Assembly: GCA_018436705.1 (NCBI GenBank)
Contig: JAHDLA010000001.1
Coordinates: 1 to 64,000 of the forward strand
Reading direction: 5' to 3'
DNA from: Sedimentibacter sp.
GTDB taxonomy: Bacteria; Bacillota; Clostridia; Tissierellales; Sedimentibacteraceae
DNA length: 64,000 bases
Shown here: positions 9,541 through 19,115 of the stretch, piece by piece
Layout of the letters: each line of letters begins with the position of its first letter
How positions within the stretch are numbered: position 1 is the first letter of the stretch
Notes under the pieces: generated by a model
Seen by the model: the letters and a program-made list of their open reading frames with translations, nothing else
The model's database searches: none
Told to the model about the DNA's origin: nothing
Program-made: the position numbers and the translations under genes

Positions 9541-9666
9541 AGCTTTCCTGTTTCCTTAACAAGTATTTTTATATTAAAATTAAAGCATTTAATTCATGTT
9601 AGCACAAGCTAACTCTATTGTCAATTAAATGAATTTTAATTAACTTTCTATGATTCTCTATAAAAT

Positions 9667-9700
9667 AAATAGATTCCGCAAAATTGCGGAATCTATTTAT
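9667..9700 (-). terminator. Terminator of the proline symporter gene
   Basis: A 10-bp stem (9671-9680 with 9685-9694 or so, AGATTCCGCA/TGCGGAATCT) with a short loop precedes a TATTTATTTT tail on the minus strand. Confidence 0.8.
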
Positions 9701-9766
9701 AAAATTGCTAAAATAATAATATTCTCATAAATTTAAAAAGCTATAAAAGCGTATCATTATCGATTT

Positions 9767-11323
9767 TTATTTGCTTCTTGCCATATCAAATTCTTTTTGT
9801 ATTTCATCAGACGGTTCCGGAGTTAAATTTGAAACAACATATATAAATATACATGAAACTATGAATGCAGGAAGCAGTTCATATACTCCGAAAACTCCGC
9901 CCATAGGCTTTAAAATAAGTTTCCATATGAATACCATTATTCCTCCCGACAGCATGCCGGCAATTGCACCTTCTCTTGTTGTTCTCTTCCAGAACAAAGA
10001 TAAAATAGTAATAGGTCCGAACGTTGCCCCAAATCCTGCCCATGCAAATGAAACAATTGTAAATATCACGCTGTTTTCATCAAGAGCTATTATCATCCCT
10101 ATCACCGTTATCACAAACAAGATAACTTTTGAAAGATTCATAACCTTTAAATCTGTTGCCTCTTTATTGATAAGGTGCTGGTAAATATTCTTTGAAAATG
10201 CTGATGCCGCTATAAGCAAATAAGAGTCTGATGAACTTATAGTTGCCGCTAAAATACCCGCCATTACAAATCCTGCAAGCATAGAAGGCAGCAATTTTGA
10301 TGACATGACTATAAATATACTTTCTGATTCACTGTAAGTTGCAAGATCAACAGGAAACAAACTTCTTCCTATAATACCAATTGCTACGGCAGCCGCCAAA
10401 GAAATAATAACCCAAACTGTTGCGATTCTTCTTGATGTTTTTAGCTCATTTGAATTACGTATGGCCATGAACCTTAAAAGTACCTGAGGCATACCAAAAT
10501 AACCCAAGCCCCATGCCATTGTTGATAAAATTGTATATAGCCCATATTTCCCGGCTTCATTAAATTGCGGAACTCCGTTAGCCACAATCTGTTTACCGCT
10601 TGCATCCAAAGCAGGCGATGCTATACCGAAAAATTCAAAAAATCCCGGAATACTCTCAGCATTGGTAACAACCGCAGATATTCCTCCTGCAGCAGCCGTA
10701 CCAATAGATAAAATAACAATTAGTGCAAAAATCATTACAAATGCCTGCATTGTATCTGATGCAGTTTCAGCTAGAAATCCTCCTAAAAATGTATACACCA
10801 GCACAAATACAGCCCCTGCAATCATCATAAAATGGTAGCTAAAGCCGAACAATGCATTAAACAGCTTGCCTACAGTAACAAAGCAGCTTGATGCGTATAC
10901 AGTAAAGAATACCAAAATAAATACAGCAGAAATAGTCATAATAACCTTGTTCTTTTCCTTAAACCGATTGCTAAAATAGTCGGGAAGCGTTATGGAGTCT
11001 CCTGCTATTATAGAATAGTTGTGCAGCCTTTTAGCTACAAACAACCAGTTAAGATATGTTCCCGCTGCAAGACCAATAGCTGTCCATATTGCATCACTCA
11101 AACCGTACCAATAAGCCACTCCAGGCAGACCCATCAACAACCATCCGCTCATATCCGAAGCTTCTGCACTCATTGCCGTAACCAGTGGACCCAGCGATCT
11201 TCCTCCTAAAAAAAAGTTCTCGCTGCTTTCATTGGCACGTTTTGCGAAATACAATCCGATGCCTATTACAACGGCCATATACACAATCATCGAAATAAAT
11301 ATTTGTAGTGTATCTCCTCTCAT
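9767..11323 (-). CDS. putP: Sodium/proline symporter
   Basis: A 518-residue member of the sodium:solute symporter family with about 13 membrane segments. The diagnostic TM2 stretch MSAEASDMSGWLLMGLPG contains Asp57, which corresponds to the Na+-related Asp55 of E. coli PutP. Similar PutP-type segments follow (VYTFLGGFLAETASDTMQA; MAWGLGYFGMPQVLLRFMA; AATISSSDSYLLIAASAF). It imports proline with Na+, fitting an amino-acid fermenter that runs a Na+ cycle. It forms a single-gene unit with its own terminator. Confidence 0.9.
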   Translation of the reverse strand: MRGDTLQIFISMIVYMAVVIGIGLYFAKRANESSENFFLGGRSLGPLVTAMSAEASDMSGWLLMGLPGVAYWYGLSDAIWTAIGLAAGTYLNWLFVAKRLHNYSIIAGDSITLPDYFSNRFKEKNKVIMTISAVFILVFFTVYASSCFVTVGKLFNALFGFSYHFMMIAGAVFVLVYTFLGGFLAETASDTMQAFVMIFALIVILSIGTAAAGGISAVVTNAESIPGFFEFFGIASPALDASGKQIVANGVPQFNEAGKYGLYTILSTMAWGLGYFGMPQVLLRFMAIRNSNELKTSRRIATVWVIISLAAAVAIGIIGRSLFPVDLATYSESESIFIVMSSKLLPSMLAGFVMAGILAATISSSDSYLLIAASAFSKNIYQHLINKEATDLKVMNLSKVILFVITVIGMIIALDENSVIFTIVSFAWAGFGATFGPITILSLFWKRTTREGAIAGMLSGGIMVFIWKLILKPMGGVFGVYELLPAFIVSCIFIYVVSNLTPEPSDEIQKEFDMARSK

Positions 11324-11498
11324 AATACAACCTCCTTATAGTATTTATTGCTGTTTCAGCAATATAATATTATAAGTATAATTGCAATTTTAAATGAAGT
11401 CAAGTATAAATAATAGAGTAAGTTGAAACTTTATAGATATTAATAAAAGGCTACGTGTATCTAAAACGCTGATTATTCATACTGTATGTCGTTATCGC

Positions 11499-11538
11499 AA
11501 AAGAATAGAAATGCGATATAACGCATGTTTATTCTTTT
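11499..11538 (-). terminator. Long hairpin after the FabK-like gene
   Basis: AAAAGAATA (11499-11507) pairs with TATTCTTTT (11530-11538) around an inner ATGCG/CGCAT helix. It lies just beyond the stop codon at 11545. Confidence 0.6.
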
Positions 11539-11544
11539 AAAATT

Positions 11545-12588
11545 CTATATTAACAAACTGTTGACTACTTCTCTTACCGTGGATATTTTATTAATGCCAC
11601 TTAAATTTGAACCGGAAAATATTAGTCCGTCGCGACCTTCCACCGCATCTATCAGGCCCTTTGATATGCAATATGGAATTGTCAAAGGATTGCAGCCGGG
11701 CATGCACTTAAAACATTTGCCCACCTTGCATCCATTTGCAATTGAATCAGTAAGAAAATCAGTTCTAATCGCTCTCGCAGGCATACCAACCGGACTCTTA
11801 ATTATCATTTCATCGTCTTCGGATGCATTGACATATGCAAGTTTAAAATTTTCATGAGCATCACATTCAACAGTAGGCACAAACAAGCTTGCTATTTGAA
11901 ATCCGTCTGCTCCCTGGGCAGCCAGTTCCGCCATATCGGCTTTCGTTCGTATACCCCCTGCCGCAATAACAGGGATTCTAACACCATTTTCTGCTTCAAT
12001 CCCTGTTATAAGCTCTTTAACTTCCTGAACAATTTCCTTTAGGGACGCATATTTTTTTTGGAGCAGTTCATCCATTTTAAAGCCCAGGTGTCCTCCGGCC
12101 AGCGGACCTTCCACTATTACAGCATCCGGAAGTCTGTCATGTTTTAAATAGCTTTTTATTATTATCCTTGCCGCCTTAGCTGACGATACTATGGGAGCAA
12201 TTTTTGTTGATGTACCTTTCACAATTTTAGGCAGCGCAAGCGGCAGTCCCGCACCTGAAATTATTAAATCTATTTTTTCTTCCACCGCTTTTTTTACATA
12301 AAGCTCATAATTGTTCATGGCAGCCATCAGGTTCATGGCTATAATTCCCTTTGTTTTTTCCCTAGCTCTCCTTATTTCCTTTGCCATAGCTCTCAAATTA
12401 GCCTCAACAGGATTATTTTCAAAGTCAGGTTCACGAAATCCTATCTGCACGCCGGATATTGTACCTATCCCACCTTCATTAGCAACTGCGGACGCAAGAT
12501 TTGACAACGATACACCAATGCCCATACCACCTTGTATTATTGGAATTTTAGCGGTTAGATTTCCTATTTTCAATTCTTTTAATTCCAT
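11545..12588 (-). CDS. FabK/nitronate monooxygenase-family FMN oxidoreductase
   Basis: A 347-residue TIM-barrel flavoprotein of the nitronate monooxygenase/FabK superfamily. Visible motifs are IPIIQGGMGIGVSLSNLASA at the N-terminus, the central VIVEGPLAGGHLG and VIAAGGI, and GADGFQIASLF for the FMN phosphate. A Cys-rich stretch, GKCFKCMPGC, near residue 300 is typical of a NADPH-dependent subgroup and is absent from the fabK at 25246. The best evidence about its job is its promoter, which carries the same operator as acpP, so a role in lipid metabolism (enoyl reduction or a related reaction) is more likely than nitronate detoxification. That is inference. Confidence 0.8.
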   Translation of the reverse strand: MELKELKIGNLTAKIPIIQGGMGIGVSLSNLASAVANEGGIGTISGVQIGFREPDFENNPVEANLRAMAKEIRRAREKTKGIIAMNLMAAMNNYELYVKKAVEEKIDLIISGAGLPLALPKIVKGTSTKIAPIVSSAKAARIIIKSYLKHDRLPDAVIVEGPLAGGHLGFKMDELLQKKYASLKEIVQEVKELITGIEAENGVRIPVIAAGGIRTKADMAELAAQGADGFQIASLFVPTVECDAHENFKLAYVNASEDDEMIIKSPVGMPARAIRTDFLTDSIANGCKVGKCFKCMPGCNPLTIPYCISKGLIDAVEGRDGLIFSGSNLSGINKISTVREVVNSLLI

Positions 12589-12618
12589 ATTTTCTCCATT
12601 GTTTTAAATATCTATTTA

Positions 12619-12659
12619 TTTGATAGTCAAAGTATATATGGTTTATTAACTTTTGTCAA
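12619..12659 (-). promoter_or_regulatory. Promoter with FabT-like operator before the FabK-like gene
   Basis: On the minus strand TTGACA (12654-12659), a 17-base spacer and TATACT (12631-12636) form a near-consensus promoter. The -10 box abuts the palindrome TTTGACTATCAAA (12619-12631). The known FabT site of streptococci and lactococci has the core TTTGATTATCAAA, so this is a probable repressor site for a FabT-like MarR regulator encoded elsewhere. The acpP promoter has the same design. Confidence 0.7.
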
Positions 12660-12663
12660 GCAA

Positions 12664-12698
12664 AAAGGCAGTGCCCTAATTATTTAGGCACTGCCTTT
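12664..12698 (-). terminator. Terminator of the V/A-ATPase operon
   Basis: A strong stem (12664-12675 with 12687-12698, core GGCAGTGCC/GGCACTGCC) is followed by T residues on the minus strand, after ntpD. Confidence 0.9.
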
Positions 12699-12735
12699 AA
12701 ATAGCATTAAAACTGTTCGTAAATACCAGTCAAAT

Positions 12736-13431
12736 CTATTCTTTTGAACTGAATTCATCAAGAGCAGTCTTAGTGAATTCTTGTTTTTCTTCTATTGCTT
12801 CCTGAACCATCATGTCTTTAACCTTCATAAGTCTGGTTTGGTTCCCTCTCTCGTTTTCATCCAGTTTCATCTGGATATACTTGATTGTTTCCTGGAACTG
12901 AGGAATCATAACATATTCAAGAGCATTAACCCTTCTTCTGGTTTTTTCAATTTCAGCCGCTAAAAGCTGTACCTCTTTTTCCACTGCCGCCAATTTAAGC
13001 ATTTCCGGAAAAATATCCGACAAATTCTCAATAGCGCTGTCCAGTTCGGCAGAAGTATTTGCAAAGCCGTAGGGATAAATGTTTGATGTATCGTCAGTTG
13101 TTGTTTTAAAATCAAAAACCGGAACATCTACACTCATAACATTTTTATTGCTTACCTCTATTGAAACACCCTGTTTTGGATACATCAACGCTTCGTTCAG
13201 CACCTCTGATGACATTACAGCGCTGGCTATAACAAAGTTTGAATATACATCACCTATAAGTGAATCAACTTTCTCACGCAAAACTTTATTTTCTCTGGCA
13301 AGCTCCAAAAATTGCTTCATAAGCTCATCACGTTTATCCTTAAGCATCTTGTGACCTTTTACTGCCACCTTTAAACGCTTTTTCAGAGAGGTTAATACCA
13401 TTCTGGTTGGATTTACATTTAATCTTGCCAT
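12736..13431 (-). CDS. ntpD: V/A-type ATPase subunit D (central shaft)
   Basis: A 231-residue, mostly helical protein that forms the rotor shaft inside the A3B3 head. It begins [20 protein letters not shown], the typical subunit D start, and has the conserved C-terminal helix signature [13 protein letters not shown] [20 protein letters not shown] near residue 168. Long N- and C-terminal helices give an antiparallel coiled coil. It is the last gene of the operon, 16 bases after ntpB, and is followed directly by the terminator. Confidence 0.95.
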   Translation of the reverse strand: MARLNVNPTRMVLTSLKKRLKVAVKGHKMLKDKRDELMKQFLELARENKVLREKVDSLIGDVYSNFVIASAVMSSEVLNEALMYPKQGVSIEVSNKNVMSVDVPVFDFKTTTDDTSNIYPYGFANTSAELDSAIENLSDIFPEMLKLAAVEKEVQLLAAEIEKTRRRVNALEYVMIPQFQETIKYIQMKLDENERGNQTRLMKVKDMMVQEAIEEKQEFTKTALDEFSSKE

Positions 13432-13447
13432 AACTTAACACCCCTCA

Positions 13448-14824
13448 CTAATTTTGTTTCGGATAGTATTTTTCAAGATATTCATCTCTGATACGTTTTA
13501 ATTCGCTCTTTGGAAGAAGTGTCAGCAAATCCCAACCAATAGACAATGTTTCTTCTATTGATCTGTTTGTTTCATAGCCCTGAGAAACATATTTTTTCTC
13601 AAATTCATCGGCAAACTTCGCATAAAACTTATCTGTATCTGAAAGTGCCGCTTCTCCAAGGATTGCCATAAGTTCCTTAGCTTCCTTACCTCGAGCATAC
13701 GCAGCAAAAAGCTGATTTAAAACATCTGAGTGATCTTCTCTTGTCTTTCCTTTTCCTATACCTTTATCCTTCAAACGTGATAATGAAGGAAGTACATCTA
13801 TAGGAGGTTTTATGTTCTTTCTGTATAATTCACGAGACAGAATTATCTGGCCCTCTGTAATATATCCTGTTAAATCCGGAATAGGATGTGTTTTGTCATC
13901 CTCAGGCATAGTCAATATAGGAATCATTGTTATAGATCCTTCCATACCCCTTTTCCTTCCGGCTCTTTCATAAAGCGTAGCAAGGTCAGTGTACAAATAT
14001 CCCGGATATCCACGTCTTCCTGGGACTTCCTTACGTGCTGCCGAAACCTCACGAAGTGCCTCTGCGTAGTTTGTAATATCTGTAAGAATTACAAGCACGT
14101 GCATTCCTTTATCAAATGCAAGGTATTCAGCTGCGGTAAGAGCCATACGAGGAGTAGAAATACGCTCAATTGCAGGGTCATCAGCCAAATTCATAAACAG
14201 AACTGTTCTGTCAATAGCACCTGTTTTTCTAAAGTCTGAAATAAAGAAGTCTGCTTCTTCATATGTTATACCTATAGCCGCAAATACAACGGCAAATTTT
14301 GACTCTGTTCCCAAAACTTTTGACTGACGTGCAATTTGAGCCGCTAAGTCAGCATGCGGAAGACCTGAGCCTGAGAATATAGGCAGCTTCTGCCCTCTAA
14401 CCAATGTATTCAATCCGTCTATTGCTGAAACACCCGTCTGTATAAACTCATCGGGATAGTCACGCGCCGAAGGATTCATCGGAAGACCACTTATGTCAAG
14501 TCTTTCTTCCGGTATTATTTCCGGTCCGTTGTCAATAGGTCTGCCCAGTCCGTCAAATACACGGCCAAGCATATCATAGGATACTGCAAGCTCCATGCCT
14601 CTTCCCAGAAATTTAACCTTGCTCTCTGCAAGGTTAATACCTGCTGAACTTTCAAAAAGCTGAACCAATGCATTGCTGCCGTTAATTTCCAAAACCCTGC
14701 AGCTCCTTGTTTCGCCATTTGGAAGTTCTATAACGCCTAATTCATCATACGCAACATTCTCAACATTTTTTACAAGCATCAAAGGTCCCGCTACTTCAGA
14801 TATTGTTTTATATTCTCTAATCAT
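13448..14824 (-). CDS. ntpB: V/A-type ATPase subunit B
   Basis: The non-catalytic nucleotide-site subunit of the A3B3 head, 458 residues. I start it at the ATG 14822-14824 ([18 protein letters not shown]) because AAGGAGG precedes it at a good distance and the longer frame to 14893 lies inside ntpA. Landmarks are the beta-barrel start, [20 protein letters not shown], the degenerate P-loop region [20 protein letters not shown] and SYSxLSRL-type [15 protein letters not shown]. The start lies one base past the ntpA stop. Confidence 0.96.
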   Translation of the reverse strand: MIREYKTISEVAGPLMLVKNVENVAYDELGVIELPNGETRSCRVLEINGSNALVQLFESSAGINLAESKVKFLGRGMELAVSYDMLGRVFDGLGRPIDNGPEIIPEERLDISGLPMNPSARDYPDEFIQTGVSAIDGLNTLVRGQKLPIFSGSGLPHADLAAQIARQSKVLGTESKFAVVFAAIGITYEEADFFISDFRKTGAIDRTVLFMNLADDPAIERISTPRMALTAAEYLAFDKGMHVLVILTDITNYAEALREVSAARKEVPGRRGYPGYLYTDLATLYERAGRKRGMEGSITMIPILTMPEDDKTHPIPDLTGYITEGQIILSRELYRKNIKPPIDVLPSLSRLKDKGIGKGKTREDHSDVLNQLFAAYARGKEAKELMAILGEAALSDTDKFYAKFADEFEKKYVSQGYETNRSIEETLSIGWDLLTLLPKSELKRIRDEYLEKYYPKQN

Positions 14825-14825
14825 A

Positions 14826-16598
14826 TTATTCGACCTCCTTGCTTGATACAAGAGCTGATATTTCAGTTTCAAGCTGTTTTTTAATGCTGTCAAAAACCTC
14901 TTGTATATTCTTTTCTTCAGTATATTTGAATCTTCCTATTTTCTCCCTTACAGGAAGGTCTGACAGTGCTTTAAAATCAGCTCCTTCTTTCAAGGCTGCA
15001 ATACCGTCATCATGATATTTCAAAATTAATGTAAGCAGCTTATGCTGTTTATCAAGAGACGAGTAAGTATCCACATCATGGAACGCATTTTGGTGCAAAT
15101 AGTCCTCTCTTATTGACCGTGTTGCTTCGAGCTTTAATCTGTCTCCAACAGATAGTGAGTCAACACCTACCAACTGAACTATTTCATTTAACTCAGCTTC
15201 TTCCTGTAGCATCTTTATTGCTTCCGAACGAAGATCCGACCAATCTTTTGCTACATTTTCATTAAACCATTTATTTAATCTGTCTGCATATAAAGAGTAA
15301 CTGTTCAGCCAGTTAATAGCAGGGAAGTGACGTCTGTATGCAAGCTGTGCATCAAGTGCCCAGAAAACCTTAACTATACGCAATGTTGCCTGTGATACCG
15401 GTTCTGATATGTCTCCTCCAGGAGGTGATACGGCACCGATGGCTGATAACGCGCCTTCTCTTCCTTCAGCTCCGAGGCTGATTACCCTTCCTGCTCTTTC
15501 ATAGAATTGAGCAAGTCTGGATGCTAAATATGCTGGATAACCTTCTTCACCCGGCATTTCTTCAAGTCGTCCGGACATTTCACGAAGAGCCTCCGCCCAG
15601 CGCGATGTAGAATCTGCCATAAGAGCAACTGAGTATCCCATGTCTCTAAAATACTCTGCAATTGTTATACCTGTGTATATTGACGCCTCACGAGCCGCAA
15701 CAGGCATATCTGAAGTATTGGCAATCAATACTGTACGTTTCATCAATGATTCGCCTGTTCTCGGGTCTTTAAGCTCAGGAAACTCCATCAAAACGTCAGT
15801 CATTTCGTTTCCTCGCTCACCGCATCCTATATAAACAACAATTTCTGCATCCGCCCATTTAGCAAGCTGGTGCTGCACAACTGTCTTACCGCTTCCGAAC
15901 GGACCCGGAACAGCTGCCACCCCGCCTTTTGAAATAGGGAACATAGTATCTATTACTCTCTGTCCAGTTACAAGCGGTTTATCAGGAACCAGTTTTTCTT
16001 TGTATGGTCTGCCTTTTCTTACAGGCCATTTTTGCATCATTGTTAAATTAACTGTTTCACCGTTTTCTTTTTTTACAACACAAACTGTTTCTTCAATAGT
16101 AAAGTTGCCTGATTTAATTTCAGTTATGGTTCCGCTTATACCATAAGGAACCATAATTTTTTGCTGCACAACCATTGTTTCCTGAACAGTACCAATAATA
16201 TCGCCGGTTTGAACCTCATCTCCTGATTTTGCAACCGGTACAAACTCCCACTTCTTTTCTCTGTTAAGAGACGGAACGCTTATCCCTCTTGCAATGTTCG
16301 GTCCTGCAATTTTTCTTATTTCTTCCAGCGGACGCTGAATTCCGTCATAAATTGTTTCTATAAGGCCAGGTCCCAGTTCAACCGACAACTGAGCACCTGT
16401 TGTTACTACAGGAGCTCCGGGAGCTAACCCTGCTGTTTCTTCATATACCTGAATGGATGCTTTGTCACCGCGCATCTCAATAATTTCGCCAATCAGTGAC
16501 TGGTCGCCAACACGTACAACGTCAAACATGTCTGCTTCCTTCATACCCTCGGCTATAACCAACGGCCCTGATATTTTTACTACTCTACCTTGGCTCAT
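14826..16598 (-). CDS. ntpA: V/A-type ATPase catalytic subunit A
   Basis: The catalytic subunit, 590 residues. I chose the ATG at 16596-16598 ([19 protein letters not shown]), behind GCAGGTG; a GTG twelve bases upstream also opens the frame. The Walker A loop [17 protein letters not shown], the catalytic-glutamate segment [15 protein letters not shown], and [20 protein letters not shown] are all intact, and the bulge domain that distinguishes A from F-type beta is present. It either hydrolyses ATP to pump Na+ out or makes ATP from the Na+ gradient. Confidence 0.97.
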   Translation of the reverse strand: MSQGRVVKISGPLVIAEGMKEADMFDVVRVGDQSLIGEIIEMRGDKASIQVYEETAGLAPGAPVVTTGAQLSVELGPGLIETIYDGIQRPLEEIRKIAGPNIARGISVPSLNREKKWEFVPVAKSGDEVQTGDIIGTVQETMVVQQKIMVPYGISGTITEIKSGNFTIEETVCVVKKENGETVNLTMMQKWPVRKGRPYKEKLVPDKPLVTGQRVIDTMFPISKGGVAAVPGPFGSGKTVVQHQLAKWADAEIVVYIGCGERGNEMTDVLMEFPELKDPRTGESLMKRTVLIANTSDMPVAAREASIYTGITIAEYFRDMGYSVALMADSTSRWAEALREMSGRLEEMPGEEGYPAYLASRLAQFYERAGRVISLGAEGREGALSAIGAVSPPGGDISEPVSQATLRIVKVFWALDAQLAYRRHFPAINWLNSYSLYADRLNKWFNENVAKDWSDLRSEAIKMLQEEAELNEIVQLVGVDSLSVGDRLKLEATRSIREDYLHQNAFHDVDTYSSLDKQHKLLTLILKYHDDGIAALKEGADFKALSDLPVREKIGRFKYTEEKNIQEVFDSIKKQLETEISALVSSKEVE

Positions 16599-16635
16599 TA
16601 AAAGAATCACCTGCTTTCATTTTTTATAACTCTAG

Positions 16636-16956
16636 TTAATCGTTGTTAAATAATATATCCGCACCAACTGCCTTCTCAACAGCCTTTTTGATATTTTCGA
16701 ATCCTATTCCGCGGCTTCCGCTCATACCCGGTATAGGAATTATTGCCGGCAGACGCTTTTCACCATACTCATAAATAGTGTCTCTGATTTCATCATAGAA
16801 GTTTTCTGTTATATAGATTATAGCATAGTCTTCATTTGCAATTTGCTGCAGTTTACCTTTTGCATCATCCTTGGTGGTGCAGCCAAACACATCGAGTCCC
16901 ACAGCCTTAAACCCGAGAACACTTTGTTTATCTCCTATAATACCTATTTTATACAT
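16636..16956 (-). CDS. ntpG: V/A-type ATPase subunit F (NtpG)
   Basis: A 106-residue central-stalk subunit that binds subunit D. It shows the Rossmann-like start YKIGIIGDKQSVLGFKAVGL and the conserved PAIIPIPGMSGSRGIGFENI-type segment near its C-terminus. The start codon overlaps the end of ntpC by eight bases. In Enterococcus hirae the same position in the operon is called ntpG. Confidence 0.93.
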   Translation of the reverse strand: MYKIGIIGDKQSVLGFKAVGLDVFGCTTKDDAKGKLQQIANEDYAIIYITENFYDEIRDTIYEYGEKRLPAIIPIPGMSGSRGIGFENIKKAVEKAVGADILFNND

Positions 16957-17962
16957 AAGTTTCTCTCAACCTCTCTCTTATTAATTCAGGCGAGATACCT
17001 GCAAGTTTACCTGCCATTATAATCCTTGCAATTTTTATCTCATTATCCTTTGCTATCAGATATGCCGCAAGCGGATCAATACCGAATGAAACAAACTTAG
17101 CATCTTTAATGAATTGAATTAATTTATTGTCAAGAAGTTTTTCCAATACCGCAAATAAGCCGGTTTCTTCCAAGTATTGAGCACCTTCAAGAAAAGCTTC
17201 CTTAAATCCATATCCGGAAATTTGCTCTGCAAATTTTTCAAGCGTCTCATTATAATTACTTATAAAAGTCTGCTCGCTGATATTTCCGCCTTTAATAAAA
17301 ACTTTGCTGAAAAAATCCCAAGATTTATCCATTCTCTTCAAACGCACATAAGTTTTTATATTAATTGTATCAATAAGCATTCTTACATAATTAACGATAA
17401 ACTGGCTCCCTGTATCTTCAGCCGATTTATACATTTCATCATAACAATACTTATCTAATATAATGTCTATTATTTGAGGATCATTTAACTTTGGAAAAGC
17501 ATCTATAATTTCATTTAATGCCTTGCCCATATTTTCGGTCAATGGTAAAAAGTCTCTTTCATTAAGTGAGTTTTTGAGAACCTTTATATCTATTGTCCCC
17601 GTATCTACCAATAAATCCGTTGCATCAATCCCTAAATATTCTGCTTTCATAAGAACTTTTAAATTATGATAGTCATAAGGGTACAAAAACATTCTGAAGT
17701 AACTGAGCTCCGGTGCTATTGACATGATAAAATCATAAGCTTTCTTATGCTCTTCGGTCAATAGTTTTTCAAAATCATCCGGATTTACAGCTTCATTTTC
17801 ATATCCGTAATTGCATTCTTCCAATATTCTTATGGAATCTTCAGCAGTTTTTGCATCTATCATTCTTTCGGCTCTTTCATGCGACAGCATATATTTTTCA
17901 ATACTTCTAACTCTAGCAACAGAAAAAATATAATCCGTACCTGTTAATTTAGCCAAAGTCAT
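16949..17962 (-). CDS. ntpC: V/A-type ATPase subunit C (rotor socket)
   Basis: A 337-residue all-helical protein that couples the central shaft to the membrane K-ring. The AVARVRSIE-like start (TDYIFSVARVRSIEKYML) and the MFLYPYDYHNLKVLMKAEYL segment near residue 112 are characteristic. AGGAGG lies almost against the ATG at 17962, so the TTG two codons later is a possible true start with better spacing. It overlaps ntpG by eight bases. Confidence 0.93.
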   Translation of the reverse strand: MTLAKLTGTDYIFSVARVRSIEKYMLSHERAERMIDAKTAEDSIRILEECNYGYENEAVNPDDFEKLLTEEHKKAYDFIMSIAPELSYFRMFLYPYDYHNLKVLMKAEYLGIDATDLLVDTGTIDIKVLKNSLNERDFLPLTENMGKALNEIIDAFPKLNDPQIIDIILDKYCYDEMYKSAEDTGSQFIVNYVRMLIDTINIKTYVRLKRMDKSWDFFSKVFIKGGNISEQTFISNYNETLEKFAEQISGYGFKEAFLEGAQYLEETGLFAVLEKLLDNKLIQFIKDAKFVSFGIDPLAAYLIAKDNEIKIARIIMAGKLAGISPELIRERLRETYV

Positions 17963-17980
17963 TCCTCCTTTCAGCTGAAA

Positions 17981-18562
17981 TTAATCGAAAAGAACATTAG
18001 CTACATTATTTGTCAGTTCATCTTTTATGGAGTCTAACAGCATTTCAAATGTGCTGTTAATTTCAATGTCTCCATTTTTAAGTATAAAACCTCCAATTGA
18101 GTTAATTGTTTTTTCACTCAATGTAAGCTTCTCTCCGTTTAATTTATTATTAACCAGACTTACCAACTTATCGCCAATTCTTTCCTTATCTCTTTCATTT
18201 AAGATAATAGTTCCGCTGCAATTGGGAATATTTATAATTTGTTCTGCTAAAAAGCTTATATACTTATCTTCAGGCATTTCTTTAAGTTTATTTAAAGCAG
18301 CACCGAATCCTTTTTTTATACCTTGCTGTTTAGAGCTTAGTATCATTTTTCTTCTCTGAAGCTCGGCGGAAGAAATCATTCTGTTTTTTAAATTTTCAGC
18401 ATCAACTTTAGACTTTTGTTCTTCACTGCTTAAAATTTCCTCTGCTTGTTTTTTAGCTTCTTCAATTATTTGTAAGCTTTTATTTTCTGCATTCTTTATT
18501 ATACCTTCAGCAGTGCTGTTCGCTTCATCTAAAATATTCTTAGTAATATTTTCAATGCCCAC
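17981..18562 (-). CDS. ntpE: V/A-type ATPase subunit E (peripheral stalk)
   Basis: A 193-residue stalk protein with a long N-terminal helix (EEAKKQAEEILSSEEQKSKV) and a globular C-terminal domain containing GGFILKNGDIEINSTFE. It starts with GTG at 18562 behind AAGGATG. With the NtpF-type protein it forms the heterodimeric peripheral stalk that holds the head against rotation. Confidence 0.92.
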   Translation of the reverse strand: MGIENITKNILDEANSTAEGIIKNAENKSLQIIEEAKKQAEEILSSEEQKSKVDAENLKNRMISSAELQRRKMILSSKQQGIKKGFGAALNKLKEMPEDKYISFLAEQIINIPNCSGTIILNERDKERIGDKLVSLVNNKLNGEKLTLSEKTINSIGGFILKNGDIEINSTFEMLLDSIKDELTNNVANVLFD

Positions 18563-18607
18563 TATATCACATCCTTATTATATTTTTTATCTTTAACCAA
18601 ATATACA

Positions 18608-19090
18608 TTATATAGCTATACCGTTTATTATAAGGAATGATACAAGCAGAGCCAATACTGCGTATGTTTCAACCATAGCTGCATAAACCATAGGTTTAGC
18701 AATTTGTTCGGGTTTTTTAGAAATCAGCATAATACCTGATGCACATACTTTACCTTGATGCATAGCAGAAATAATACCTACTAAACCGATTGGTATCGCT
18801 CCTGCAAAAAAGTATCCGCCCTGAGCAACTGTTAAAGCTGCCATGTTTCCGCCTAAAAATCCTATCTTATTTAAAATAATAAAAGCTATCAAAAGCCCAT
18901 AAATACCTTGAGTTCCAGGTAATGCCTGCAGAATCAATGTAGCTCCGAATTTCTTAGGGTCTTCTGCCATAACTCCACATGCCGCTGAACCAGCATATCC
19001 TATACCTACTGCGCTACCGCATCCTGCAAGTGCTGCTATTGCTGCTCCAAAAATTGCTAAAAAAGTACCTGTTGAAAAAAGTTGTTCCAT
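18608..19090 (-). CDS. ntpK: V/A-type ATPase subunit K, Na+-binding rotor ring
   Basis: A 160-residue proteolipid with four membrane helices (two fused hairpins). The Na+ ligands known from E. hirae NtpK (Leu61, Thr64, Gln65, Gln110, Glu139, with Tyr68) are all found here with identical spacing: Leu57, Thr60, Gln61, Tyr64, Gln112 and Glu141. The only ionisable ligand is Glu141 (AAMVETYAVLALL); the first hairpin carries Gln, as expected for one ion per four helices. The enzyme is therefore very probably Na+-translocating. AGGAGG precedes the ATG. Confidence 0.96.
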   Translation of the reverse strand: MEQLFSTGTFLAIFGAAIAALAGCGSAVGIGYAGSAACGVMAEDPKKFGATLILQALPGTQGIYGLLIAFIILNKIGFLGGNMAALTVAQGGYFFAGAIPIGLVGIISAMHQGKVCASGIMLISKKPEQIAKPMVYAAMVETYAVLALLVSFLIINGIAI

Positions 19091-19115
19091 TTTAAATTAC
19101 CTCCTAAGATATTGT

